Positions 44,302-58,882 of a stretch of 64,000 nucleotides of DNA are shown here, in pieces. How positions within the stretch are numbered: position 1 is the stretch's first letter; the number at the start of each line of letters is the position of its first letter. The notes beneath the pieces are model-generated. The model worked only from the letters and a program-made list of their open reading frames with translations, had not been told where the DNA came from and searched no databases. The translations under genes were made by a program, and so were the position numbers. Source of the DNA: Blepharisma japonicum (lineage: Eukaryota; Ciliophora; Heterotrichea; Heterotrichida; Blepharismidae); the NCBI GenBank assembly GCA_949751835.1, contig CATKHK010000062.1, positions 235,574 through 299,573 on the forward strand, in the 5' to 3' direction.

Positions 44302-45951
44302 TTAAATAGAATTTAGCTCTGCGTTAACTTGGCTTATCCTTATCGGCATAAGTTCGCACATTTCTTTACAAATGTTCATCTGTTCTTCAATGTCTTTTAT
44401 TTCATCTCCGTATTTTCCTTCGCTAATTTCGGCTAAATAATTCTGAATTCTCTCATATCATCTATAGCAACTTTCCATGTAGCTCATTTTTATTTCGATC
44501 TCAGGGTGTTCTAGTTTTGTATAAGTTCTTGCTATTCCAAACATCAAATTTAGAGAAGATTGAATCACATCTTTGGCAGATTCATCATTTAATTCAAATT
44601 TCTGTACAAACTCTAATAACTCCACCTGCTTTTCGATAGAAGTTAACGCACTTATGTTTGCTTTTGTGTATATTTCCGGGTTCTTTTTGATTTTTCCTCG
44701 TAGTTGAGAACTTTTTATTTCGTAAATGTCAAGATGCACTGATGAAATTTCATTCATTAGGTGCTGTCAAAGCTGAGAATACGCTTGTCGGTTTAAATCT
44801 TTGGTATATTCTTCAAGAATTTCAATTCTTCTTTGTAGCATTGCTAAAACCCTTCCTTCATTTTCATCAAAATAGCATAAGTATTTGTATAAGCTACTGA
44901 TATTTCTTTTCATTTCGATATGCTCTGTCACATATCCGTCTATGATAAAATATTCTAAAGCTTGCTTCAAGCTTGTATTTGCTAATTTAAACAATTCTTT
45001 TGCTTCTTCTAAATTTCCAGCAGGAGATACTCTTGGAAATTGCACTCTTAGCCCTCTGAATGCTACACATTGAGCATAAATTCGATTCGGAATAGATGAT
45101 TTATCCTTATGCAAGATTGCCCCCATTTCCAAAAAGGCTAAAAAGCATCTTCCTATTTGCATATGAATTGTACTTTTCAATTTCCTTTTATTCTGAAGAA
45201 TAATCGACATCCCACACTGCAAAGTATACAAAGCTTGATTTAGGTAGCCATTCTCCACATAATATTCAGCTAAATTTATAGAGTTTATGGCTCAATCTTT
45301 GATATCATAATCCCCGCTCTCTATTTGCCGCTTCATTGTTTCTGCACAATACATAGCTGATTTTTCTTTTTCTCCAAGTTTTGCAAACTCCTGGGCCATA
45401 TAAAATAGCGTCAAAGTATAGTTTTGCTCAACTTTGCATCTATTTACACCTCCGTCAATAATAAAATGAAAATCAGAAGTCCCTGTCAAAAAATCATGAA
45501 AATTGTGAGAAAAAGTCTGCGTATTGAAAGCTTTCGTTATTAAATAAAGTTCTTGGGATTTAAGGAAATATGCTAAACCTTTTTCATTTTCGCCACGATT
45601 ACAGCACAATACACCTAAAGAATTTAATAAATCTTGAAAAATGTTAACAAAACGGCCTTGCTCCTGGAATGAAATAGTACTAAATAAATCTAATGATTTT
45701 TGATAATGTTTATCACTTTCAGTGATTTCTTCTGTTTCGAAGTGGTTTACACCTAGCATATATTCGATAATTGCTTCTGCTGTGCGAGCTATTTCATCAG
45801 ATTTCTTAACTCTTTCTTCTTGAAGCAGCGAATTTAAAATTTCTCTTGCTTTATACTTGTGCTCATATGGGTGGGATGACTCTGAAGCCATTCCCATGAG
45901 CTTGTCAACAAACTCAAGCTCTCTTTGAAATATTGAATAAAAGAAATCCAT
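44302..45951 (-). CDS. KIFBP: KIF-binding protein (KIFBP/KBP family)
   Basis: 549 residues, ATG to TAA, with TGA(Trp) at the junctions near 45292, 44767 and 44458. The entire protein is TPR-like alpha-solenoid. KBP-like blocks include YKAREILNSLLQEERVKKSD, ITESDKHYQKSLDLF, NSLGVLCCNRGENEKGLAYF, LKSQELYLITKAF, NYTLTLFYMAQEFAKLGEKE and YCAETMKRQIESGDYDIKDW, followed by CQ-type helices to the end. The length is near the roughly 620 residues of human KBP. The protein binds a subset of kinesin motor domains and blocks their microtubule attachment; ciliary roles have been suggested. It is divergent from AP-4 sigma with 88 bp between starts. Confidence 0.86.
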
Positions 45952-46039
45952 TGCAAATTATATTAATTTACTGTAATTCAAGAACTTTTCTGACAAGAAT
46001 AAGCGAAATATAAGTTTTCAGGCCAAATTTATTATAAAT

Positions 46040-46471
46040 ATGATAAGTTTTATTCTTCTTGTCAATAAGCAAGGTCAGACAAGGCTAGCCCAATACTACA
46101 ACTACATGACGATCAGCGAGAGAGCTACACTTGAAGGAGAATTGGTCAGAAAATGCTTAAGCAGAGGTGAAGGCCAGTGCAATTTCTTGGAGCATCAGCA
46201 ATGGAAGGTCATCTATAGAAGATACGCTTCTCTCTATTTCATAATTGGTATCGAAGAAGAAAATGTCAACGAGCTTGCTTACTTAGAATTCATTCACAAC
46301 CTAGTCGAGACCCTAGACAAATACTTCGAAAATGTTTGCGAACTCGATATCATGTTCAACATAGAGAAAGCTCATTTTGTCCTTGACGAAATGGTTATGA
46401 ATGGCTGCATCCTGGAAACGAATAAAACTATCATACTAGGCCAAATTTCTGCAATTGAGAAGTGCGGATAA
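46040..46471 (+). CDS. AP4S1: AP-4 complex sigma subunit
   Basis: 143 residues in one frame, the normal length of adaptor small chains. Starts MISFILLVNKQGQTRLAQYY; then CLSRGEGQCNFLEHQQWKVI, YRRYASLYFIIGI, LAYLEFIHNLVETLDKYFEN, VCELDIMFNIEKAHFVLDEM and NGCILETNK. LVNKQGQTRL, KCLSR and C-N-F-x-E favour AP-4 sigma over AP-1, AP-2 and AP-3. It forms the core of the AP-4 coat that sorts cargo at the trans-Golgi. No intron. The sigma family is certain; the AP-4 assignment is likely. Confidence 0.9.
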   Translation: MISFILLVNKQGQTRLAQYYNYMTISERATLEGELVRKCLSRGEGQCNFLEHQQWKVIYRRYASLYFIIGIEEENVNELAYLEFIHNLVETLDKYFENVCELDIMFNIEKAHFVLDEMVMNGCILETNKTIILGQISAIEKCG

Positions 46472-46526
46472 CTATATTGATTAGTAATTACAGTTAATAG
46501 TCCTCGTAAGAAAAATCATAATAATT

Positions 46527-49670
<3,144 letters not shown>

Positions 49671-49854
49671 TGAAATTTTATATATAATTGAACTTATGAA
49701 ATTTATCAGGCCATATTAAACGTATGAATTTGAAATCAGTTTAATTTTTTCTCCTCCAAGTTGTTAAGTTTTATTCGAGTTTAACTAGTATTTTCTGATA
49801 GGAAAGCTCTGAATAGTAATATTATTCAAAATGCTATTAATCATTAATTAGGTA

Positions 49855-51753
49855 ATGAACAAATATTCTGGCCTTTTACTCAGCCCAAAAAGTTCACAAA
49901 GCAGTAGAATTTTCAGTCCTCCCTGCTCCCGCCCTACATCTTCTATATCAACAACTGCCAAAACCTTTGTGAGCAAGCCTTTTCATTTTCCTGAAGAAAC
50001 TACTTCTTTTTCGCATCAACAATCAATTGATGCACAATGGCCTGAATTTGAACTTCCTGATTCCGCTGACCCTAACACATCCAGATATGCACTTCCTATT
50101 AATTTTCCAATCCGGCCGACAACATCTCAATTAAGCGGGCTAACTTTGAAAGAAAATCAAAAAAATCATATGAGATCATGCTCAATGTTCAATTCTTTGG
50201 ATAGCGAACCAATGGAGTTTAATATTGTGGGGCATCGAAGAATGCCTTCTGAAGACCAATTTACGAAGATTCTGGACAAACTTGAAATGGTAATTTCTAA
50301 TAAAAACCTAGTAAACCAAAAAGTCCCGTTACGAGAAGGCGTCCCTGTTGATTTGTTATTAGATGAAGGAACAATTCAATACTTTAGAGTCCGTACAAAA
50401 GGAAGAAAATCACCTTTATGAATTTCAATTAAAAAAACTAAAGGGAAATTGATAACATTTGTATCGAGAACTATACCAGAACCAAGTGAACATTTATGTG
50501 ATCAATTATCGAAATTTGATAACTTTGAGATAAGCGATGCTGGTCATAGGTTTCGCTGTGACAATGTGTATTTAGCTATACAAGCAATTGAATATTCCAA
50601 TTTTTCGATAACTGTAGGCTTTGGCCTTAAAAGACAACAAAGCTTGGTAAGCAGCCCTATTGAAAAAATTGAATCCGAAATTCCTATGACTGAGATTCAA
50701 AAAGACGAGTCAAAGTACCAGCTTGCTGAAAGAGTAGAAAAAGTGCTTTCACAAAGAAGAAGAACTGCTTTATCTTTATCAAAGGAAAAGGATTTTGTCA
50801 AAAACAATATGCTTATTTCCCCAAAAAACACCAAAAAATGTAAAATCGCTTGGGAAGAAAAGAGACTCAAAGTCCTCAAAAATAAAGAGCAAATTTTTAA
50901 AGAAAAAAAAGATAGAACTATTAAAGTCTTAAATAGACAAGCGATGAGAATGGAGAGAGAAAAAGAAGAAAAACGTCTTAATGAAATTAAAAATGCATTG
51001 CGGGAAAACCAAAAAACTTGGTTTTCTTTGATTTATTTTAGTATTTCTGTAGATAAATTCAAAGAATTAAGAGTTGCATGCAGAGCAAGCGCATTTTTGA
51101 AATTATCTAAGAGTCTTTCAATTCGAAGTATTCAGAATGCTTATAGATCCTATACTAATAACTTAAGCATAGAAACACTGAATACACTTCGTGCATCATC
51201 AATTTTGAAATTTTATTTCCACAACGCAAAACCTTTACTTAATACCTCATTGAAATCACAAATAGTAAAATGTATTAAAGAAAGCGCAAAGCATCATATT
51301 TTGCCATATGGATTTACCCGACTGTATAAAAGAATTGTCAACATTCAACGAGCTTGGCATATGTACAACGAGAAAAGGAAAAAAAGATGGGAAAATTTGA
51401 TTAGATTCTGGAACGAAATGGTTGAGATCCTTATAAAAGAATCGAGCAATAAAGCTATCCGTAAAAAGAAAAAGCTACTAGATAGCAATAAATATGCCAA
51501 AATTACTTTGATATCAAGAAATCAAGTTTTAACAGAGTATTTTAGGAGCTGTAAAAGAAACTTTCATATTCAGCTTAGAGAGTATATTGCTAATACGAAT
51601 GAATCGGTAAGAAGAGGAGTCAAAGCGTTTAGAATGGCAATTACAAAAGGAAACAAAGATAGCCCAGCATATATAACTTTCGCTCCAGATTTTAGATATC
51701 TCCCATCCACAGAAGAACTAATAAAGCTTATCGAAAAAGCAACAAAATTGTAA
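49855..51753 (+). CDS. Unknown protein, possibly cytoskeletal or ciliary
   Basis: 632 residues with one TGA(Trp) at about codon 189. The N-terminal 150 residues are Ser/Pro-rich. A folded segment at about 155-270 (GVPVDLLLDEGTIQYFRVRT, LWISIKKTKGKLITFVSRTI, FRCDNVYLAIQAIEYSNFSI) looks like a beta-sandwich. The remainder is basic and helical with a coiled coil (about 320-390), repeated R/K-x-W/Y-x-x-x motifs and possible IQ-like sites (IVNIQRAWHMYNEKRKKRW). No orthologue was recognised. It could be a cortical or microtubule-associated protein. Confidence 0.65.
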
Positions 51754-51810
51754 ATCACAGTGTAAATTAATAAATAATTAATTTCCCAAATCCATAATAT
51801 TTATCTCATA

Positions 51811-53847
51811 ATGGTTCACACTAGAGGTAGCGCAGCAAAAAGGAAAAATTTAAGTCCAGGAATTACTATAAAGAAAGTTAAAGAGTCATTAATGCTTACA
51901 AATGACGATCCAAAGCGAAAATCTAGCTCGGAGGAAATCAATATTGATATAAAAATTACGAAAAGATCAAATAAAATAAAATACACAATAGAAGATGACG
52001 ATGATACAGATAATGTTTATCAAACGCCAAAATTGAAGAAAAATCAAAGACTTTTTAAGAGCTCAGATAAGCCAGTGTCAAAAAGTGTTCCACCAAAAAG
52101 GCTCGAAGAAAGCAGCTCAGATGCTAATTCTGAAAGCAGATACCCTCCTAGGAATAGGAAACCTTCTGCAAAATGATTAGAAAGTGGATTATATAAGCCC
52201 AAGCAAAAGCAAGGACCTTTACAAACTATTAAAAGAGTTTCTAAGATCAAAGAAAACTCATATAAGTTTAGAGATTTCATAGAGATTGGCAATTTAGAAT
52301 GAATTGGAAATCCAGAGGTAAAGTACACAAGAGGAGGAAAAGATCTAATTTTTTACGAGAAAATAAGAAATAACTTAGCACAGGAAGAATTCAGCCAAGG
52401 AGACATTATTGAAATTTATCCTGTTGACAGTCAAAATCCTATGCATGCTGATATCATATTTCTATTTGATGACAGCGGAGAAAAAAAAGCAGAAGTCCGG
52501 CTAATTCATGGTCCAAAAAGTTCACTGGTTGAGTCTTACGAGTGTATTATCATTCAAATCACAAAATTTTACCGAAAAGTAGAATTCACCCCTGAATTTG
52601 GCTATTTGTGCAATACTATAAAAACAATTGGAGGGTCAGTAAAGAATGTGAATCCTGCTGAAAGAAGAGAAAGGTCATTGAACTACTCAAAACTCTATTC
52701 AGAGCTCTATCAAAATAAAAATCCTTTACTTCATGCCATTGCTTTATTAACGCTTTCATCAGTTCCTTCTAAACTTGTAGGAAGGGAAAAAGAGGTTGAG
52801 GAAATCACAGAATTTATTACAACTTCAATTCAGCTTTTTGGCTCAAAAAATTCACTATATATATGTGGAGCTCCTGGAACTGGGAAAACAGCAACGTTTC
52901 TTTATGTGATAAACTCTTTGGAAAATAACGCAGAATATTCAGAAAGGTTTCAATTTGTCTATGTAAATTGCATGAAGCTCAAAAATCCGAAGGAGATTTA
53001 TGCAGTGCTTTGCAATGAAATTTTTGGGTCTCAAAGATCAAATAAAAAACCTATTGAGAAACTTTCTGATTATTTTAAGAATGAAAAGAAAGATATTCTT
53101 ATTGTGCTTTTATTAGATGAAATTGATGCATTGCTTAATAAAAAGCAAGATGTGATTTATAATATTCTCAACTGGTCTACACTAAGAAACTCAAATTTAA
53201 TTACAGCAAGCATAGCTAATACAATGAACTTAGCTGATGAATTTTTCCACAAGATAAAGAGTAGAATGGGACAAAAGCAGCTGGTTTTTGCCCCATATAC
53301 AAGAAATGAGCTAGACAGTATCGTTAAAAAGAGACTTGTTGACACTGAAGTTTTTAGCAAAGAAGCGATTCTTTTTGCAGCTGCCAAAGTAGCTTCATAT
53401 TCAGGTGATGCAAGAAAAATATTTCAAGTATGCAAAAGAGCTGCATTTATAGCAAATGAGCAAAAGCAACCTATTGTGAAAATGGAACACATTCAAATAG
53501 CTTCTAAGCAGCTCCTAGCATCGCCTATTTCGCAAATGATAAGCCAATTGCCATTTTATTTGAAATTGTTTTTAATCACTCTTTGCATTGATCTAAAAGT
53601 GAATTGTCAAGAAAATTCTACAGTTGGGAAAATGAAATTTAGGATTGCTCAAAGTTGTGATTTTTTGGGAAAAGAAAGACTGAAATTAATTGAAGTCGAA
53701 GAAATCGCTGGAAGACTGGCAGCTTTTAAAATTATTGCAAAAGAGGAAGATGTTGTGAAATTCCTTATAAGTCCTAATGAAGTAATTGATGGACTGAAAG
53801 AAGACGATTTAATGATGAAGTTTGAATCTTCTCTTTGTGGGAACTAA
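51811..53847 (+). CDS. ORC1: Origin recognition complex subunit 1 (ORC1)
   Basis: 678 residues with two TGA(Trp) codons (SAKWLES, LEWIGN). The N-terminal 120 residues are basic and disordered. About 160-265 is a BAH-type segment (QGDIIEIYPVDSQ, HADIIFLFDDSGEKKAEVRL). The AAA+ domain follows with LVGREKEVEEITEFI, Walker A GAPGTGKT (about 350-357), Walker B LLLDEIDALL (about 430) and sensor-type segment ITASIANTMNLADEF. The C-terminal winged helix covers about 560-678. SYSGDARKIFQVCKRAAFIA is the ORC1/CDC6 sensor-2 signature. BAH plus AAA+ distinguishes ORC1 from CDC6. It loads MCM helicase at replication origins. No intron. Confidence 0.94.
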
Positions 53848-53882
53848 ATTAACATAAATTTTTAATATCAGGGTAAATTTTG

Positions 53883-55604
53883 TTAATAAATTTTATGAGT
53901 TTTTATAATAAATTCAGTGTACTTTTGGAGTGAGGGTTCTGTTATGTTTCTTATGTGTTTTTCTAGCTTTGTGCTATAAATTGAAGGAACATGAGAAATA
54001 ATTGACAAAATCCTTGCGATAACTGGAATATCTGTAATAGTCTCAAGAAATTTCTCAAACATCTGTATCAAATTCTCTTTAAAAATATAATGCAGCTCAT
54101 TGAATCTTGATATATTTGCTAAAGCTCCTAAAATTGCTGAAATAATTTGTATATCGTCTGAATTTAATAATAAAATTAATGCTTCAATGTTCCTATTTTT
54201 CTTTTTTGCTACCAAATTATTAACAACTTTTTCACTCATGACTAGATTTGAAATCAATTCACAAGAACTTCTTTGAACCATAGCATTTTCGCTACTAATC
54301 AAATTAAAAGCAATTTCTCAGCCTCCATAGCTCAATAAAGCCTCCCTAAGATTTTCATTATAACTTGCTAAATTCGTAAGAGCCAATAAAACTTCAAATT
54401 CAGTAAGTTGATGCCATGCATTTTCAAGAGACTTAAGGAGCAAAGGAATAGAATCAACTAAAGTTTCATAATTAAGGCTTGATGGATTTGTAAAGATCAA
54501 AAGCCTAGCTATAGTGTGCCCAGCAATTACAGGCTTTAAAGCACTATTTTTTATAAGAAAATTAATTCCTCCATATTGTAATATGGGAACTCTCATTTCT
54601 CTATTTTCACTCATAGCAAACAAAAAATAAATAAAATCAATTTTTGAAGAGTGTGAAATATTTTTTTTATTCGTAGACATTAGCAACCCTAATAAAGCCT
54701 CCTGAGAATCTTTTGAGTTTAACAAACTTCTTATCCTCAAGATTTCATCTTTAGGTCCAGAGTCATAATCATCTTTCAATAGAGTAAAATCTTTCAAGGC
54801 TCTATGGACTAACTGAGTTTCTTCATATGTAATTTCTTTTGCTTTATCATGAAAAATTCATTCATCCTCTCTGCTTATAACTAAATTTTTCATAATTGTT
54901 GACAAATAAGATCACTTCTTTGTTTCTAAAATTAAATCAATATATTTAAGACATTTAATTTTGAATTCAAAGTGAAATGTTAAATAGCAGAGTGATTCTA
55001 AAATAAATTTTATATTTTGATTGCCATTTGAAAGATATTTTGATATACTTGGAAAATCTATTAAACCTGAAGCCCTATTCCATAAAGATGTAGTTGAAAG
55101 TTTTCCAAGAAGTAATATCATAAAAGGTTCTATGTCAGAATTAGCAAGAGACTTAAATATATCATCGCTTAAATTGGTTAAAATAGCTGATATTTGAAAC
55201 CGAGGTTCTTTATGAGATGCTAAATTTATTAATAGTTTTAAAACTTGCTTGCAATGTTTCATATTGTTTGAATTTATATATTCAACTAAATTCTGTATTG
55301 GAAATATATTCATAGTCAAATTTCAATCAATTAAAGCAAATTCTGACAAAATAAATAAGGATGAAAAAATATTTTTATCTTGGCAAAAGTAATTTCTTGC
55401 ATAATTTTCAAATAATTCTCTCTCTTTTAGTTTTATTAATATTCTGACAAGCAAATCACTTACTTGAAATAATTCTTTATCAGAAAAATCTTCCAGATTG
55501 CTTCTGAAAATCAATTCTGCATTTTATTTACCTAGTTGACCTAATTCATCAGCAGTTGAGCTGCATAAATTGAGTAATACTTCGATCGAGCTTAATGGTT
55601 GCAT
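53883..55604 (-). CDS. UNC-45-like armadillo-repeat myosin chaperone
   Basis: 568 residues after removal of one 15-nt intron at 55517-55531 (GTAAATAAAATGCAG). ATG at 55604; several TGA(Trp) codons, for example at the junctions near 55322, 54912 and 54318. Entirely helical. ARM-like repeats include TEFEVLLALTNLASYNENLR and EALLSYGGWEIAFNLISSEN, with MVQRSSCELISNLVMSEKVV, a block close to the central/UCS region of UNC-45 and She4/Cro1. The N-terminal TPR domain of animal UNC-45 is not evident. UNC-45 relatives fold and assemble myosin motor domains. A general ARM protein is the alternative. The stop faces ORC1, 35 bp away. Confidence 0.75.
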
Positions 55605-55826
55605 TATTTTTTAGACTTAAAAAAAACTCAATTATAATAAGTAAATAACTATTATTTTGTATATTTATTTTCTATTAATTTATAATTATATGAGATAATT
55701 AGATTATATATTGCAGAATCTTTTCTGAATTTTCTAATTTCTGATCTAGTTTTGTCAGTAAATAAAGCCATTTTCCTATAGAACAAAACTGTCATTTTTT
55801 TATCAGTAATACTTATAAAACATAAA

Positions 55827-56525
55827 ATGAGTGAGACAAGAGCCGCATTCATCCCAGGAATTACAGGATACGACAAATATAGCGTTCTTTCAATCTACAT
55901 CCTATACACAGTTACAAAAATAGCTACAATCTTGATACTTCAAGATACATATAGTTCCCGTTGCGTACTGGACCTTAGCGTATATTTAATTTTATACACC
56001 ACAATCGAAATTTTTGATGCATTTCTATTATTAACAATTTTGATAAGAAAATTATTTCACCTTGAACAGCCTCCAAAAATGTTTATTTTTTCAATACAAT
56101 TGAGCATGGAAACGTAAAATTTATATAGATTTCGAATCATGATTTTAGTGGTTACATCCATCGATTTAATAAAAGAAATGGATTGCTTACACGGAGCAAT
56201 TGAAATTCTTGCCGGAATCTTAGTGTGTAGCGAAATTATCAAAGTTTTATTCCTGATAAAGCCAGCACATGATTTTGTGAATGAAGTGATGGCAGCTACC
56301 TCTTATGATTACTTCGATGACGTAACCATGCTCCCACAAATAAATTTGGAGCCATATATCAAATCTGATGTAAGTGATAGCTTTTGTGCAATTTGCTTAG
56401 ATGATCAGAAAACCGATGAAAAAAAAGTTGCTTTGCCATGCAAACATAATTTTCATTATATTTGCATAAACACGTGGGTTACGTTTAAAAATAGCTGTCC
56501 AGTTTGCAGAAGCACAATAATTTAA
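55827..56525 (+). CDS. Membrane-bound RING-H2 protein
   Basis: 227 residues after removal of one 15-nt intron at 56114-56128 (GTAAAATTTATATAG); without it the frame ends in TAA. Four hydrophobic segments: about 20-40 (VLSIYILYTVTKIATILIL), 48-73, 85-105 (after the intron, MILVVTSIDLI) and 113-133 (AIEILAGILVCSEIIKVLFL). The C-terminal cytosolic RING-H2 is complete: CAICLDD, ALPCKHNFHYICINTWVTFK and SCPVC, all eight ligands present. It is an E3 ubiquitin ligase of the multi-spanning class, acting at an organelle membrane; the substrate is unknown. Confidence 0.88.
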
Positions 56526-56649
56526 ATTGTAAATAAATAAGGAATTTTTTGTAAGCAATTTTATATAGTATAATTATATTATTTGCACAGATGAATATAA
56601 AAATATCAGCATTATAAAGATATATTGGCATAAATCCATAGTTATATAA

Positions 56650-57466
56650 ATGTCAAATATACATCGACTAGAACTTGAGCAACCAATTCAGCATTCGGAA
56701 GGTAACCAAATTACTAAAATATTCCCAAACTTTGCCCTGAAATCATTTACTTTTGCAATCACTATAATTCAGGTTATTTATTTTCTGATCTCTGTCATTA
56801 TGAGCCAAAGTTATCAGCCATCTGTCTGTGTTTTGTACAAATTAGGTGCAAATGTAATATCTATTTTAGTACGCACCATCTATTGTTGTTGGTGGCGAAA
56901 TCTGAAGGCTTTTAATACCAATTTTGCTTCATGGAAGCTTATTTCACATTATTGTACTTTTTATTTAGCTAAATTTATTTTTTCAATTAAGAATTGGTTT
57001 CGCAGTTGAAAAATACTATCAAACTCCTAGATTTATCTTGATTTATTTAATTTCAGGAATTGGAGGCAATATCCTTAGTGCATACACTCGAAAAGACGGG
57101 ATCTCAATCGGAGCTTCAACATCGCTCTTTGGAATCTTTGCTACATTTGGCTGCTATTATGCTTATAACTGGTATACATTCGGCCCAGGGCGAAATTTCA
57201 ATTTACTTGTATATTTATTCTTTGTCATTATTAACTTTATGGCTGGATTTTCCATTCCAAATATAGACATATCAGGGCACCTTGGTGGATTCTTAGTTGG
57301 CGGGATGATTGGATTTCTCTTATTACCTCGTGAAGAAAACTCTAAAACATGGACTTATATCAGATTTTTTAGTGGTTTTGGACTTGTTATTTATTTCGCT
57401 ACACTTGGAGCTTTGCTTTTTAATCTTGAATTTTTCTGTGAAAATGAAGATTGCAATCTATGCTAA
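56650..57466 (+). CDS. Rhomboid-family intramembrane serine protease
   Basis: 261 residues after removal of two introns: 56854-56869 (16 nt, GTAATATCTATTTTAG) and 56954-56968 (15 nt, GTACTTTTTATTTAG). The spliced protein is a complete rhomboid. It reads GGEIWRLLIPILLHGSLFHI (W = TGA) then ILNLFFQLRIGFAVEKYY. The catalytic serine lies in ISIGASTSLFGIFA and the catalytic histidine in ISGHLGGFLVGGMIGFLLLP. Six to seven membrane helices. Without both introns the L1 loop and TM2-TM3 are lost, so this gene is good evidence for the micro-intron model. It cleaves membrane proteins within the bilayer; whether it is secretory or mitochondrial is not clear. Confidence 0.93.
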
Positions 57467-57507
57467 TTTCTTATTTAATCCTTAATAAATATGACATATA
57501 ATTACTA

Positions 57508-58881
57508 ATGGACTTGCTTCCTAATGAAGAGTACTTGATAAGAAAAGAAACCTTTCATAAGAATAAACCAGGCACTTTAGGGCTCACAAATCTCCGATTG
57601 ATATGAAGCGCCATGGATTCCTCAGTCCCTGTCATCCAATTAGCCTATCATAGTATAGAAATAGTGGATCACGTCATGGATGAAGCTAAAACAAAGTCAA
57701 TTTTAAAAGTAGCTGGGAAAGATCCGAGCCAAAAAAGAATTGAAGTCCATTTTGCGTTTATTTCACCAACACACCAAGATGATCTGCAAACTTGCAAAGA
57801 CTATATTTTCAGCTACCGTACAAAAAACCAAAAAGTTGATGAGATTTACTTTTTAAGCAAAGATACACAGCAAAAAATAAAAATTTTGAAAAATGACTCA
57901 GATTTAGCAGAAATTCATAGAGTTTTAGTAAGAGAAGGAGACGTTTCTGAAGAAGAATTTTGGCAAGCAAGCTCATCATTTCAAGAATATCTATTAGAAA
58001 AAAGACATAATGAACAAATAATGGGAAAGCTTAGCAGCGTCGTCAGAATCCCTCACAGAGTTATACAACAAAACCAAATTGCAGTAGATTTGCTTAATAA
58101 ACACAAAGAATTAATATTTCGGCAGCTTCCAGATATAAGGCAAAGTTTTATACAAAATGTGCCTCATAAAAAGAGCGAAAAAGATTTTTGGAGGCATTTT
58201 TGGGAAAAGCAGTTTGAGCTTGGAGCTGCGATGGCAGATTCATTAGAACTTACATCAGATTATATTCCTGAATGTCCATTACAATTTATCGATGATTCAT
58301 TACCCTCTAATTACGGAAATTACAGGTCTGTTGGCTCTCAAAATGTTGTGGCCTCTCAAATAATTCAACATATAAATCAGCACTCAGCATTCACAGTAAA
58401 ATCGTGCAATTTTCCAACAGAATATCGCACTATAGAAAAAAAAGAATTTAAAATTCCTAAACGAAAATTAAGCGATATGCAATTAGATGCGCCAACTCCA
58501 GATCAGTCAACTTGGCTACAAGAAATTAGGAACTTTACAGCAAGTGCTGACATAAAAACCGTGTTTCCAAGCATTATGGAATGTGGAGAAGCAATGAAAC
58601 AAATTTTTCATCAATTGACAATTGATAGTGAAGAAAATCTTCAAGATGATGCTTCAGCTAATAACTTGGCTAAAAAAGTGTATGAAATTTTAAAACATTT
58701 TTATGCTGAGTATCCAGTCACAGAGCAGAAATCAATTGTTAGAATGGAAAAAATTGTTCAAGTTGCAAGAAAATTAATTTATGGGCAATCAGCAAATATT
58801 TCGCATCAAATCAGCTGTGAAGCATTAAAAGGAATGGTTGCAGCTGCAGAAGAAAAACTAAAAATTTTAAAAGGAGAATAA
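57508..58881 (+). CDS. TFB1: TFIIH subunit p62/TFB1 (GTF2H1)
   Basis: 457 residues; ATG 57508 reaches the main frame through a TGA(Trp) in LRLIWSAMD. PH-like domain about residues 10-105 (KPGTLGLTNLRLIWSAM, QLAYHSIEIVDHVMDEAKTK). Two BSD domains follow, near 149-185 (VSEEEFWQASSSFQEYLL) and 206-240 (IQNVPHKKSEKDFWRHFWEK). A helical C-terminal part completes it (residues 350-455). PH plus two BSD domains is the Tfb1/p62 layout; the subunit anchors XPB/XPD in the general transcription and nucleotide-excision repair factor TFIIH. The stop codon is separated by a single base from the convergent LMBD2-like stop. Confidence 0.9.
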
Positions 58882-58882
58882 T

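Noticed and set aside
50068-50078. CCCTAACA, resembling a telomere unit
   Set aside because: Single copy within a coding sequence; no tandem array anywhere in the window.
56650-57466. Frameshifted rhomboid pseudogene
   Set aside because: Two introns of 16 and 15 nt restore every conserved rhomboid block including HGSLFHI and both catalytic residues.
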